Source: Blastopirellula marina (GTDB lineage Bacteria > Planctomycetota > Planctomycetia > Pirellulales > Pirellulaceae). From it: a stretch of DNA of 64,000 bases. The stretch spans positions 62,001 through 126,000 of the forward strand of contig NZ_PUHY01000010.1 in assembly GCF_002967765.1 (NCBI RefSeq), written 5' to 3'. Positions 26,831 to 36,074 of the stretch are shown here, piece by piece. The notes under the pieces were generated by a model that had not been told where the DNA came from, did not search any database, and saw only the letters and a program-made list of their open reading frames with translations. The position numbers and the translations under genes are program-made. Position 1 is the first letter of the stretch. Each line of letters starts with the position of its first letter.

Positions 26831-27676
26831 TTACTTGCCGGCAGCTTCGTCTTTGAGTCGCTTGTAATCGGTCGCCAAGCGATTCGGGCTACCCATGATG
26901 TTGTAACCTGCGTCGACGTGCAACAGTTCGCCAGTAATGCCGGTCGACATATCGGAAAGCAGGAATGCCCCTGAGTTGGCAACTTCTTCCAGCGTGATAT
27001 TGCGTCCCAGTGGCGAAACAGCCGAATAGAGATCTAGCATTTCCTTGGCACCCACGGCGCTACTGGCCAGCGTCTTCAATGGGCCGGCACTGATGGCGTT
27101 CACGCGAATATTGGAATCGCCCAAGTCAAAGGCCAGATACTTCACAATGCTGTCGAGGGCTGCCTTGCAGACGCCCATCATGTTGTAGCCTTGGACCGCC
27201 TTTTCGCCACCGAAGTAGGTCATCGCACAGACCGAACCACCTTCTTTCATCAGTGGGCGAGCAGCATTGGTCAGGGCAATCAAGCTGTAAGCGCTGATGT
27301 CCATCGCCAGTTTGAAACCATCACGGCTGCATTCAACGGTCGGAACCCGCAGGTCATCCAGCGAAGCGAAAGCAACGGAGTGCAGCAGGAAGTCGATCTG
27401 GCCTAATTCGGATTCCGCAATCTTCATCACTTCGGCGATGTTTTCGTCCGATTGCACATCAAGCGGAACGAGGAACTTGGCGGCTCCGCCGTGGGGCTCG
27501 GTCAGCTGAGCCACCTTATGGCGATTCTTCTGGCGTTTCGCTTCCGGATCGTCGGGAAGGTGCGTGAAACCACAGACGCCCCCTTCGTTCATGATTTTCT
27601 CAGCAATTCCCCACGCGATCGAACGGTCGTTCGCGACGCCGACGATCAAACCTTTTTTTCCGGTGAATAGTCCCAT
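26831..27676 (-). CDS. fabI: Enoyl-[acyl-carrier-protein] reductase FabI
   Basis: 281 residues. It catalyses the last reduction of each fatty-acid elongation cycle using NADH. The N-terminal GLIVGVANDRSIAWGIAEKI is diagnostic of FabI. The catalytic pair is in MTYFGGEKAVQGYNMMGVCKAAL, where Tyr, six residues and Lys fit the Y-x6-K rule. SLLHSVAFA-like sequence (FLLHSVAFASLDDLR) is also typical. The C-terminus MGSPNRLATDYKRLKDEAAGK lies beyond the core. It has its own terminator downstream. The ATG at 27676 is well placed. Confidence 0.95.
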   Translation of the reverse strand: MGLFTGKKGLIVGVANDRSIAWGIAEKIMNEGGVCGFTHLPDDPEAKRQKNRHKVAQLTEPHGGAAKFLVPLDVQSDENIAEVMKIAESELGQIDFLLHSVAFASLDDLRVPTVECSRDGFKLAMDISAYSLIALTNAARPLMKEGGSVCAMTYFGGEKAVQGYNMMGVCKAALDSIVKYLAFDLGDSNIRVNAISAGPLKTLASSAVGAKEMLDLYSAVSPLGRNITLEEVANSGAFLLSDMSTGITGELLHVDAGYNIMGSPNRLATDYKRLKDEAAGK

Positions 27677-27902
27677 TCTTCTTCAACCCTAGGGGAAATA
27701 TGTCTTCGCGTAATTGATGACGTTGTCTCAACCGATTTTCACTCGATTGCGCAGCGTTTAGGATAACGGCAAACCGCCCACCGCAAAAGACGACCCCTAG
27801 CGAGGTCCCCTTGCCGGTTGGCGGGCTGCACGGAATCGTGGTAAATAACAGCGATTTACGGTCCTCTATTATCAAGCCAAGAAGTTCGGAAGGCGGTCAC
27901 TG

Positions 27903-28628
27903 ATGTCGTTAGCAGGTAAAGTCGCGTTGGTCGTGGGTGGTGGAAGCGGAATTGGTAAGGCAATCGCCTTATCTCTGGCCGCTGATGGGGCCAAAGTGGG
28001 AATCGCCGGTCGTCGTTTCGAGGTACTGGAAGAAGTCGCGAAAGAATCAGAAGCGGAAATTCACTGCCACAGCGTGGACGTTTCCGACCGAGCTAATGTC
28101 AAAGGACTGTTCGATTGGGCAACAAAGACGCTCGGTCCAGTCGATATTTTGGTCAACGCTGCCGGCGTGAACATTAAAACCCGCAGCATGGCCGAAATGA
28201 CCCCAGAACAGTGGGATCAGGTGATGCAGATTAATGCCACGGGTGGGTATAACTTGATGTACAACGCGTTGCCGTCCATGCGGGAACGGAAAGATGGTCT
28301 GATCATCAACATCTCGTCGATCTCTGGCAAACGCGCCTACGCCCTCGGTGGCATCGCCTACTGTGCTTCAAAGTTCGCCATGACGGCCCTGGGAACTGCT
28401 GCCGGCAATGAAGTTGCCGTCGACGGCGTTCGCATCACCAATATCTACCCCGGTGAAGTCGATACCCCCATCCTCGCCCAGCGGCCTAGCCCAGTCACCG
28501 AGGAACATCGAGCTCGCATGCTGCAGCCAGAGGACTTCAGCGAAGTGGTCCTGGCCATCTGCCATTTGCCATCTCGCGCTCATGTGGCCGAGCTGATTAT
28601 CAAGCCGACCAAGCAGGAATACACCTAA
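27903..28628 (+). CDS. Short-chain dehydrogenase/reductase
   Basis: 241-residue classical SDR. Cofactor motif VVGGGSGIGKAIAL at residues 10-23, VNAAGVN, catalytic Ser in INISSISGKRA, and Tyr/Lys in AYCASKFAMTAL. It belongs to the broad group of NADP-preferring oxidoreductases similar to YdfG, and no substrate can be assigned. It lacks a downstream partner. The stretch 28629-28827 after it holds only a CTCCC/GGGAG hairpin near 28665-28682 and no gene. ATG 27903 gives the standard short N-terminus. Confidence 0.85.
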   Translation: MSLAGKVALVVGGGSGIGKAIALSLAADGAKVGIAGRRFEVLEEVAKESEAEIHCHSVDVSDRANVKGLFDWATKTLGPVDILVNAAGVNIKTRSMAEMTPEQWDQVMQINATGGYNLMYNALPSMRERKDGLIINISSISGKRAYALGGIAYCASKFAMTALGTAAGNEVAVDGVRITNIYPGEVDTPILAQRPSPVTEEHRARMLQPEDFSEVVLAICHLPSRAHVAELIIKPTKQEYT

Positions 28629-28827
28629 TCTTTGCGTCAAGACGCCTCCGACTCACGTGCCCTCTCCCATGCTAAGGGAGTGGGCTTGGGTGAGAAAATA
28701 CTTAGTGCAAGCTTCAAAATCGGCAGCATGCCGCTTTGAACTTTGATATCACAAGTACGAAAACTCGGCATCGAGTTTGCACGTGGTAAGGACTCGTTCA
28801 CCTACGTACCTTCTATCGAGTCAGAAT

Positions 28828-29163
28828 ATGCCGTTTGACCCCACTCACCGTGAAGAAGTCCCCACTCGGGAAGAAATCGACCAGTCATCTGGAAAGCTGA
28901 TCGTGGAGTTTGGAGCGAACTGGTGTGGTCACTGCCAGCAGCTTAGCCCGACGGTCGAGTCATTGCTTGCCGACGCTAAGGAGATCGCACATTTGCGAGT
29001 TGCTGACGGCAAGGGAAAGCGGCTCGGTCGCTCGTACCAAGTGAAACTCTGGCCAACGCTCGTCTTTCTCAAGGATGGCGTCGTAATCACCAAACTGGTG
29101 CGGCCGTCGGCGAATGAATTGCGGCAAACTTTCACGCTGTTTCAGCAGGACTCGCTCGGGTGA
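28828..29163 (+). CDS. Thioredoxin-family protein
   Basis: 111 residues. Active site W-C-G-H-C in EFGANWCGHCQQLSP, followed by the cis-Pro strand KLWPTLVFLKDG. It lacks a signal peptide, so it should be a cytoplasmic disulfide reductase or chaperone-type thioredoxin. The central loop (ADGKGKRLGRSYQVK) differs from canonical TrxA and marks a side branch, as found in other bacteria beside a main TrxA. The ATG at 28828 is preferred over TTG 28777, which would add an unneeded N-terminal stretch. A fold-back repeat follows 66 bases downstream. Confidence 0.85.
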   Translation: MPFDPTHREEVPTREEIDQSSGKLIVEFGANWCGHCQQLSPTVESLLADAKEIAHLRVADGKGKRLGRSYQVKLWPTLVFLKDGVVITKLVRPSANELRQTFTLFQQDSLG

Positions 29164-29228
29164 ATCGGCGAATCGTGTGACGTATGAACCACACGGCGAT
29201 ATACTTCGGTCTCGCAACGATTCCTAAC

Positions 29229-29385
29229 CGTCTGTTGATTTTCTGCTTCGGTAGCGAGTTATTGAGAATGAGGCGAGGGCAAGGCGTGAATCCGCAGGCA
29301 TATCCACTCGATATGTCGAAGAATTCACAACGCCGCAATCGCCTCAATATCAACAACTTAGCCGATCTGAGAAATTCAACAGGCT
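29229..29385. repeat. Dispersed fold-back repeat, copy 2
   Basis: About 157 bp, same orientation as copy 1. Compared with copy 1 it has several base changes but keeps the ends, the AAGGCGTGA and TCACAACGCC inner arms and the terminal CAACAGGCT. It lies between the thioredoxin gene and the LRR gene. Confidence 0.85.
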
Positions 29386-29403
29386 GCTAATCCCAGCCGT
29401 GCC

Positions 29404-30498
29404 ATGACTGACGAAGAATCTAAACAATCGGTTGAACCAGCCTTCAGTTGGCTCTCGTTTTTCGCGAGTCTTTCCACAATCAGTGTGGTGCTTGTGATCG
29501 GAGCCCTCTTAAACGTGCCAGGAGAACCGCGATACGAAGTCAAAGTTTGGGCTAACACGGTTTACGGTCCGCAGTTTGGCCTAGAGCTGGATCGCGTTGT
29601 CCACGGTTTTCCTTGGACTTATTTCGAGTACGACGATGATCAGGCCAACCTATACAGCGATCAGATTTGGCCCCCGTGGCGGAATAGTCCTGGTCGGAAG
29701 GTTTTAAAGTGGATACTGCTGGCAGACATTTTAGCGGTTGTCGCAACGGCCTTGGCAATGGGCTGGCTGGTCAAACAATGGGCGATACCGTGGACGTTTC
29801 GCTTTCGCCTGATGCAACTTTTCGTTGTGGTCGCCCTGGTCGGGGTCGTTGTTGCCTACCCGACCTATCGCTACCGCACGCATCAGCAACAGTGGAATCT
29901 TGTGCAATCCGGGCCGAATTCCATCTCGTATATGGTTTCGTATGTTAGTCCTTTTGCCCCGGTTTGGCTGCGACGCCTGACGGGACATCGCGTATGGTCA
30001 TGGGGGGATCTGATCGCCCGCGTCCATCTTTGGGATTCGACACAACTGGCCCGTTTCCCGGGGAAGAGCTCGGTCCGAATCCTCAAGCTGCACAACTTTG
30101 CTCCCCAAGACTTACGCCATCTACAAGAATTCTCCAATCTCGAGGCCCTTTACCTGGCCGACGAAAGCGATCGCCCAGATGAACTGCAATATCCCAACGA
30201 AACCGCCGGTTCCGAAACCTTGAAAGCCGTCGGGCAGTGTCGCTCGTTGAAGGCCCTGAACCTCTATCACACCGGCATTTCGGACGATGATTTGCAGCAC
30301 TTGGCCGGTCTGTCTCAGTTAACCATTCTCGAGCTTTCCGACAATGACCGCATCACCGACGAAGGCTTGAAGCACTTGGCGACAATGAAATCGCTGCGCC
30401 GGTTGTATCTTGTTTTCACCAAAGTCAGCGACGAGGGAATCGCCAAGTTACAAGCCGAACTACCCAACTGTTACATCCAATGGAAAGTTGTTCGCTGA
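29404..30498 (+). CDS. Membrane protein with leucine-rich repeats
   Basis: 364 residues. Three hydrophobic segments are visible (about residues 18-37, 101-121 and 135-157), with the C-terminal region (about 215-360) made of LRR units of the type LRxLxLxxTxIxDxxLxxLAxL; for example LKALNLYHTGISDDDLQHLAGL and the next repeat. Such LRR-bearing membrane proteins are common in planctomycetes, probably for protein-protein recognition. The C-terminal repeats could lie in either compartment. The start ATG at 29404 is 18 bases from the end of a repeat copy. No enzyme domain is seen. Confidence 0.75.
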   Translation: MTDEESKQSVEPAFSWLSFFASLSTISVVLVIGALLNVPGEPRYEVKVWANTVYGPQFGLELDRVVHGFPWTYFEYDDDQANLYSDQIWPPWRNSPGRKVLKWILLADILAVVATALAMGWLVKQWAIPWTFRFRLMQLFVVVALVGVVVAYPTYRYRTHQQQWNLVQSGPNSISYMVSYVSPFAPVWLRRLTGHRVWSWGDLIARVHLWDSTQLARFPGKSSVRILKLHNFAPQDLRHLQEFSNLEALYLADESDRPDELQYPNETAGSETLKAVGQCRSLKALNLYHTGISDDDLQHLAGLSQLTILELSDNDRITDEGLKHLATMKSLRRLYLVFTKVSDEGIAKLQAELPNCYIQWKVVR

Positions 30499-30563
30499 TT
30501 CTCGCGTCACATCGAGAAAAACCTCGTGCAACCAAGAGATAAGTAACCATTCTCAATAGTTCT

Positions 30564-30944
30564 CTAAGGCGCCACGACCCTAAGAACGATTCCAAGAATC
30601 ATCATCCCCCAGCAGGCCAAGTTCAGCATTGTGCAGATTCCCCCGACCACGATTCCAAACCACGCGTGCACCGAACCTTTGATCGCTGGGTTGTTCGCTC
30701 GTCGGCGTAGCCCGATGATGCCTAGCACGAAGGCGGGAATCGAGGCGAAGATCCCCAAGATCGGACACATTCCAAAGATTCCCAGGTAATATGCGGCCAG
30801 GGCGGCGGGGTTTTTGTAAGGGATCAATCCACCGGTCCCATCGCCCGTGGTGTCGATCGGTTCAACCCCGGTGGCGGCTTCCAAGCCGGTGTGCTCAGGC
30901 GTCTGGTAGGGGTTATGGTCGGCAAAAAGGTTTTCGTCGCTCAT
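30564..30944 (-). CDS. DUF4190-type membrane protein with N-terminal NPYQTP motif
   Basis: 126 residues. The N-terminus MSDENLFADHNPYQTPEHTG carries the N-P-Y-x-T-P motif. After a Gly-rich linker come two hydrophobic segments in AYYLGIFGMCPILGIFASIPAFVLGIIGL and WFGIVVGGICTMLNLACWGMMILGIVL, a DUF4190 arrangement. It is a distant relative in style of the seven-gene array at 41932-44884, but has a different core. The ATG 30944 is preferred over the TTG at 30962. It is divergent from glyA. Function unknown. Confidence 0.7.
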   Translation of the reverse strand: MSDENLFADHNPYQTPEHTGLEAATGVEPIDTTGDGTGGLIPYKNPAALAAYYLGIFGMCPILGIFASIPAFVLGIIGLRRRANNPAIKGSVHAWFGIVVGGICTMLNLACWGMMILGIVLRVVAP

Positions 30945-31154
30945 GGCAATGGGGCCGTCCAAGTGAGGAAAGCGGGCGTTAGCTCGTGCCGATTGTCCCT
31001 AAATTGCGAGCCAAAAGCGAGATCTGTATCGGTCGAAAACCGGGGCATCTGTGCCCGTTGACGAATGCTAGCCGCTTTCCGACAATTCAATATTCTTTCC
31101 GGGGCATAGGTTCGCTCTGGGGGCACCTCAATCGGTCTTTCCCAACACGCTGGC

Positions 31155-32408
31155 ATGAACTTAATTAAGCAAAACGATCCTGAAGTCTGGGCCGCCATCG
31201 AAGCCGAACAAGTGCGTCAAGCGGACGGCTTGGAGATGATTGCCTCGGAAAACTACACCAGCGCCGCCATTCAGCAGGCGGTTGGTAGTGTTTTGACCAA
31301 CAAGTACGCCGAAGGCTACCCAGGTCGTCGTTACTACGGCGGTTGCGAACATGTCGACGTGATCGAACAACTGGCCATCGACCGCGCCAAGCAGCTGTTC
31401 GGTGCCGAGCATGCCAATGTTCAGCCGCACGCCGGTTCGCAGGCCAACTTCGCCGTTTACCTGACGGCCATCCAACCAGGCGATACCGTGCTTGGTTTAG
31501 ACCTGGCCCACGGCGGTCACTTGACGCATGGCATGAAGCTGAACGTCTCGGGCATTCTGTACAACTTCATCAGCTACGGCGTCGACCGCGAAACGCACCG
31601 GCTGGACTTCGATGCGATCGCTAAGCTGGCCAAAGAGCACAAGCCGAAGCTGATCGTCGCGGGGGCCAGCGCTTACCCGCGTGAAATTCCACACGAAAAG
31701 TTCGCTGAGATCGCTAACGATGTTGGGGCCAAGCTGTTCGTCGACATGGCTCACTACGCCGGTTTGGTCGCAGGCGGCATCCACAATAGCCCGGTCCCGT
31801 ATGCCGACTTCGTGACGACCACCTGCCACAAGACACTCCGCGGCCCTCGTTCCGGACTCATCCTGTGCAAGGAAGAGCACACCAAGATGATCAATCGCAA
31901 CGTCTTCCCAGGTACCCAGGGTGGACCGTTGATGCACGTGATCGCCGGAAAGGCCATCTGCTTCCAGGAAGCCTTGCAGCCAGAGTTCAAACAATATGCT
32001 CAGCAGGTCGTCGACAATGCCAAGACCTTGGCCGACACGCTGATGTCAGGCGGTTTGAAGTTGGTTTCCGGCGGCACCGAAAACCACTTGATGCTGGTCG
32101 ACGTGACCGCCGTCGGCACGACCGGCACCGCCGCTGAAAACGCCCTCGGTGCCAGCGGCATCACGGTCAACAAGAACATGATTCCGTTCGACGAACGCAA
32201 GCCGATGGACCCCAGCGGTATCCGTATCGGCACGCCAGCTTTGACCACGCGGGGCATGAAGACGGAAGAAATGAAGAAAATCGGCGGCTGGATTCTAGAA
32301 GCACTGAAAGCCCCAGAAGACGCCGCCGTGCATGGCCGCATCCGCGGCGAAGTCGCCTCGCTATGCGAACAATTCCCCGTGCCAGGTCAACCGGTCGAAC
32401 TGCACTAA
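31155..32408 (+). CDS. glyA: Serine hydroxymethyltransferase
   Basis: 417-residue PLP enzyme that converts serine and tetrahydrofolate to glycine and methylene-THF. Motifs: [36 protein letters not shown], and the PLP-lysine region [18 protein letters not shown] with the catalytic Lys after H. The length and both ends are complete. It links to the C1 theme of the mfn genes only in pathway terms, since it is 29 kb away. It has a divergent neighbour (30944) and a downstream palindrome at 32421-32510. Confidence 0.97.
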   Translation: MNLIKQNDPEVWAAIEAEQVRQADGLEMIASENYTSAAIQQAVGSVLTNKYAEGYPGRRYYGGCEHVDVIEQLAIDRAKQLFGAEHANVQPHAGSQANFAVYLTAIQPGDTVLGLDLAHGGHLTHGMKLNVSGILYNFISYGVDRETHRLDFDAIAKLAKEHKPKLIVAGASAYPREIPHEKFAEIANDVGAKLFVDMAHYAGLVAGGIHNSPVPYADFVTTTCHKTLRGPRSGLILCKEEHTKMINRNVFPGTQGGPLMHVIAGKAICFQEALQPEFKQYAQQVVDNAKTLADTLMSGGLKLVSGGTENHLMLVDVTAVGTTGTAAENALGASGITVNKNMIPFDERKPMDPSGIRIGTPALTTRGMKTEEMKKIGGWILEALKAPEDAAVHGRIRGEVASLCEQFPVPGQPVELH

Positions 32409-32420
32409 GAGAGGGTCTAC

Positions 32421-32510
32421 GTAGGGTGGAATAAGCGTCAGCGCATTCCAGCTTAGCTTGAGATCGCTTTGAAAATCTGCCGGATTGCGCCGACGCTCAT
32501 TCCGGCTTAC
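32421..32510. repeat. Inverted repeat between convergent genes
   Basis: Arms GTAGGGTGGAATAAGCGTCA-type (32421-32444) and its near reverse complement (32487-32510) match in most positions and enclose about 42 bases. The right arm runs into the TAA stop (32507-32509) of the minus-strand kinase gene. It lies between convergent genes, as bidirectional terminators do. Confidence 0.6.
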
Positions 32511-33532
32511 GGGCGGATGATCTCCAGCTTCTCGCCACGTATCCAAAGCTGCTCGATCCAGGCGATGCTTTCATTAACATGCACGGCGGGATTACCCAGG
32601 GCGACCTGCCAGTGATCGACCGCAGGCTTCATGACCTGATAGTTCAGGATCGTCGAAACTAAGATGGCATCTTCCAGCGTCTCGAGCTGCGCGTCATCTA
32701 GCTGGTACTCTTCCCGATAGCCGCTTACCAGCTTCCCCAGAACGTGGCTGGTCAACGCCGGCGATGCATTCGGTACGCACGAGCTAGGATACAGGTAGTG
32801 GGCGAAAAGGATCATGCCTAGGTCCATGGTTCGCCAGCCGTAACAGCCTAAATCGAAGTCGATGACCTGGATCTGTCCCGCTTCGACCAGGAAATTACCG
32901 GCGTGCAGATCGCGATGCACGAGGCCATAGTGCCGAGGAACTGTCGGACGCTTGCGTAGTTCGTCGAGAAACGCCGTCATCGCCCGCACAACCTCCCCGT
33001 TGTAAGCGGCGGGAAGCGGGGCGGCAAATTGGGTCAACTTGCTTTCGTACCAATGCTTCCGGTTTTGCTCCGGCGGCAGACAAAGTTCGTCCGAAGCACG
33101 ATGGATGCGACCAACTTCGCGCCCCAGCTTTTCGAATAACTCGTCATTCCAGCGCGTGTCGACCAGCGGATAAATTGTCTCACCGGCGAATCGCTCAAAA
33201 CAAGCCACGTGCATCACGCGGTGATTTGTCTCGATCGTCTCTAGCAGTTCCCCCAGGCGCGATAGGATCGGCGTGGTTACCGTACAACCTTTCCGGTTGA
33301 GATGATTCAGCCAGAGCAGCTCGCCAGCGACCTCGCCGTGACTTCGCAGCGCACCATCGCCGATCCGCACGATGACCGGCTCGCCATCCATCGACTCCGT
33401 CCCGAATACATGGTTCAGCCCATCACGTATCAGCACCGTCTTCTCAGGCACAAGGTCCCAACGATCGAACGTTTGCTCCAAGGCTTCGTGATAAGGGGTA
33501 GAATCGTCTACCGGCAAATGATTCGGATCCAA
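32507..33532 (-). CDS. Aminoglycoside-phosphotransferase/choline-kinase-fold kinase
   Basis: 341 residues. Kinase-like phosphotransferase: the catalytic loop GLVHRDLHAGNFLVE (H-x-D-x-x-x-x-N) and the metal-binding VIDFDLGCYGWRTMDL are clear, with an N-lobe Lys/Glu region at FGTESMDGEPVIVRIGDG. It resembles SrkA/YihE-like and homoserine-kinase II groups, so the substrate may be a small molecule or protein. The start is TTG at 33532, supported by AAGGAG six bases upstream. No ATG occurs for about 47 codons. It overlaps the inverted repeat at its stop. Confidence 0.8.
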   Translation of the reverse strand: MDPNHLPVDDSTPYHEALEQTFDRWDLVPEKTVLIRDGLNHVFGTESMDGEPVIVRIGDGALRSHGEVAGELLWLNHLNRKGCTVTTPILSRLGELLETIETNHRVMHVACFERFAGETIYPLVDTRWNDELFEKLGREVGRIHRASDELCLPPEQNRKHWYESKLTQFAAPLPAAYNGEVVRAMTAFLDELRKRPTVPRHYGLVHRDLHAGNFLVEAGQIQVIDFDLGCYGWRTMDLGMILFAHYLYPSSCVPNASPALTSHVLGKLVSGYREEYQLDDAQLETLEDAILVSTILNYQVMKPAVDHWQVALGNPAVHVNESIAWIEQLWIRGEKLEIIRP

Positions 33533-33693
33533 GGCAAGCTCCTTCGGACGCCTCCCGTTGCAAAGTTCCGCAATGAGGCTGAGATTATAACTTACCTAGA
33601 TGGCAATAAGTGCATCGTCTCAGCCTTCACGCCGCAGATGATGGCTGCATTTGGGGAGTAAGAAGAACTGCGTTTTCGAAGGAGGAGGCTACT

Positions 33694-34326
33694 TTGTCGG
33701 ACTCATACGACTTTGAAGCAGCCGCGCGGCGACGGGCAGGGGACTATGCCGACTTGGAAGTACCGTCGACCGACGAGCCGCTCGATCAAGCAACTGCGGA
33801 TCGATTTGTCATCCCATTCTATCTGCGCAATCTGGTTCGTGATTTCCACAAGTTCCGAGATGCGTACCTTGCCGTGCATCGCGAGATTGACGACCAATTG
33901 ATCGGACGCCTGCTCGCTAATTGCAATTGGCGCCCCCGCATTACGGCCGCTTACTTTGCCGCGATTACTTGTCGGACAAGCTTTTGTACTCAGATTGGCC
34001 GGTTGCTGCTGCGCTCCGATGTTTGCTTCGCCGGTGGCGGGTACGCGTTGGCCTTAGCACGATTCAATTCGCAAGAATCGGTTAACTTCTTGACGAAATA
34101 TCTCGACCATTACTTGCGTCGCCCCGACTTGTACTACGATCAAGGGGCGGTAATGGGTGCGTTGTTTTATACCGATCGCCTCAACGGAACTTCGCTGCAT
34201 GAAGCCTACCTCGATCTTTGGGCGGAATTCACTGCGGAGAAACACACTTGGGATCTCGAGGGTTACCTCACCAGCACTGAAGCGAGTTTAGTAGCCATCC
34301 AGCGAATCGCGGATCAGGTGGATTAG
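33694..34326 (+). CDS. DUF6000-family protein
   Basis: About 210 residues. It matches my memory of the DUF6000 family: VIPFYLRNLVRDFHKFRDAYLAV near residue 40, then a helical repeat-like body with RLLANCNWRPRITAAYFAAI and CFAGGGYALALARF. The protein is predicted to be all-helical and soluble. TTG 33694 is the start because GGAGGAGG sits five to six bases upstream, much better than the ATG-like codons before it. No function is known for the family. It shares no operon with the flanking divergent kinase. Confidence 0.7.
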   Translation: MSDSYDFEAAARRRAGDYADLEVPSTDEPLDQATADRFVIPFYLRNLVRDFHKFRDAYLAVHREIDDQLIGRLLANCNWRPRITAAYFAAITCRTSFCTQIGRLLLRSDVCFAGGGYALALARFNSQESVNFLTKYLDHYLRRPDLYYDQGAVMGALFYTDRLNGTSLHEAYLDLWAEFTAEKHTWDLEGYLTSTEASLVAIQRIADQVD

Positions 34327-34363
34327 TTCCCAGCGTTCTGCATTTTTCGACGAAGGATTTTGA

Positions 34364-35242
34364 ATGTACCGCACCGGTTCTCTCGTGCTCTTCGCCCTTA
34401 GCCTGGCGACGTTCACGAACGTAGTCCATGCCGAAGAGCTGAGCTTCCGTGTCATGTCTTGGAATATTCTCCATGGCGGGCGCGACGATGGCGAGAAGCT
34501 TGGCCCGCAGCGGGTTGTTGACGTGATCCGCGATTCCCAAGCGGACATCGTCGCAATGCAAGAGACGTACGGTTCGGGCGAGATGATCGCCCAGGAGCTT
34601 GAGTTTAGCTTTCATCCTCGCGGCACCAACGTTTCGATCCATAGCCGCTTTCCGGTGCTCGAAGATCTTTCCGTATTCGAGGAATTCAAATGCGTGGGGG
34701 CCTTGCTCGAACTGCCGAGCAAGCAGCGGATCGCCTTCTACAGCATTTGGCTGCCGTACGGCGAAGATATCTGGCTTCCTGAAATCCGCCAACGAAGCAG
34801 CGACGCGCAGATGCTCGCGGCCTGCCAGCCGTCGGCCAACGACCTGAAGAAGATGTTCGCCGCAATCCAAGAGCGGCTGAAAGACGAAAAGTATCAAGAC
34901 GTTCCGTTGATCATTGCTGGCGACTTCAACTCGATGTCGCATCTTGATTACACGCAGGAGGCAAAAGCCCAATACCACCGTGTGCTCGATTGGAAGACCA
35001 GCCACGTGTTGATCGACGCCGGGCTGAAAGACTCGTACCGAGAAATGACCCCCAAGATCAGCCGCAAGACGGATTCGACCTGGAGCCCTCGTTACCCGGA
35101 ACAAGAGCAGGAACGGATCGATTTCATCTATTACCAGGGGAAAGGGCTGAAGGCGAGCGAGTCGAAAATCATCACCCAGCACGCCGAGAAATTTCCCTCG
35201 GACCATGCGGCGGTCATCACGACGTTTCGTTTAGAAAAGTGA
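34364..35242 (+). CDS. Exported endonuclease/exonuclease/phosphatase-family protein
   Basis: 292 residues. A Sec signal peptide (MYRTGSLVLFALSLATFTNVVHAEE) sends it out of the cytoplasm. The EEP fold is shown by VMSWNILHGG, IVAMQETYGSG, IIAGDFNSMSHLD and ERIDFIYYQG with the closing FPSDHAAVITTF (Asn, Glu, Asp, Asp and His catalytic residues). Members act on DNA, phospholipids or inositol phosphates. The absence of a DNA-binding extra domain and the export signal suggest a phosphatase or lipid/phosphodiester target. AAGGA lies six bases before the ATG. Confidence 0.88.
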   Translation: MYRTGSLVLFALSLATFTNVVHAEELSFRVMSWNILHGGRDDGEKLGPQRVVDVIRDSQADIVAMQETYGSGEMIAQELEFSFHPRGTNVSIHSRFPVLEDLSVFEEFKCVGALLELPSKQRIAFYSIWLPYGEDIWLPEIRQRSSDAQMLAACQPSANDLKKMFAAIQERLKDEKYQDVPLIIAGDFNSMSHLDYTQEAKAQYHRVLDWKTSHVLIDAGLKDSYREMTPKISRKTDSTWSPRYPEQEQERIDFIYYQGKGLKASESKIITQHAEKFPSDHAAVITTFRLEK

Positions 35243-35390
35243 GCCGCCCGTCGCGTCTCTTGAAACGGCCAAAAAAAGTCTCAAAAAAGTCGGCAACTCT
35301 TGCCGGTAACGTGAGACAATCGTCTGTAGGGCACGTCAACGCGTTCGACCATTCTCTTTTCGGTCACCCTACTTCCATCAGGACAATCTC

Positions 35391-35984
35391 ATGAGCGCAG
35401 ATAGCCGAGACTACAAGGCTGCCAAGCGAGTCATCCTGCAAACGGCGGCAGTTTACTTGCCAAGCTACAAAAAGCCCGACGACATGGGCAACTTTGCGGC
35501 GGCTGAGAAGCTTCTGGACAAATACAATATTGGCCTCAGCCTTTGGCCAGCCAAGGGAGGCAGGCATTCCTTCAATTCGCTTCCGCTGAAGCGATACGAA
35601 GATCCCATTCCCGATACGGAAGAAGCATACAAGCGGCTGCGGAAGGATGTGAACGAGCGGATTAAGAACAAAGTCCCCCGCTACCCATTTGTTGTTCCCA
35701 TTATCTTCTGCGAGTTCGCCGCACGTGGAGCCGGCATCACGCCGCACAGCACCAAGCTCGGCGCCCAAGCGCCAGCCTGCCTGATCGCAATGAGCAATGA
35801 AAACATCAAGGACAAAATGACCATCCTCCACGAGATGGGCCACTCGGCCCTTTATCCCGTCCATCATCACGACAACCGAGACGAGGTGAAGGGCAACCTC
35901 ATGCACGAGGCCGACGGCAGACACTTTCTGCTCCGCTACCAGGTCGAAGCCTTCGAGCACGCCTTCTTCGCGCGTTATGCCTGA
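35391..35984 (+). CDS. Putative zinc metallopeptidase (HExxH)
   Basis: 197 residues with no signal peptide. The zinc motif HEMGHSALYPVHHHDNRDE starts near residue 144, followed about 12 residues on by GNLMHEADGR, which resembles a Met-turn. Three His residues soon after the motif could provide the third ligand. The N-terminal part starts MSADSRDYKAAKRVILQTAA and shows no other domain. It does not match a peptidase family I can name. The ORF has normal codon use. It could be an inactive protein of similar shape, so activity is inferred only from the motif. Confidence 0.6.
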   Translation: MSADSRDYKAAKRVILQTAAVYLPSYKKPDDMGNFAAAEKLLDKYNIGLSLWPAKGGRHSFNSLPLKRYEDPIPDTEEAYKRLRKDVNERIKNKVPRYPFVVPIIFCEFAARGAGITPHSTKLGAQAPACLIAMSNENIKDKMTILHEMGHSALYPVHHHDNRDEVKGNLMHEADGRHFLLRYQVEAFEHAFFARYA

Positions 35985-36074
35985 TCCAACCATTTGCCCT
36001 GCTTCGTAGAGCGAACTAAACTGTGGGTTTTGTCTCCCTTCTAGCACCCCGGTGCTGGCAAAGCTAACGAGCGC

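Noticed and set aside
27677-27902. Intergenic frame upstream of fabI (27600-27875, minus)
   Set aside because: It overlaps fabI out of frame and contains no recognisable protein; the gap more likely holds divergent promoters for fabI and the SDR.
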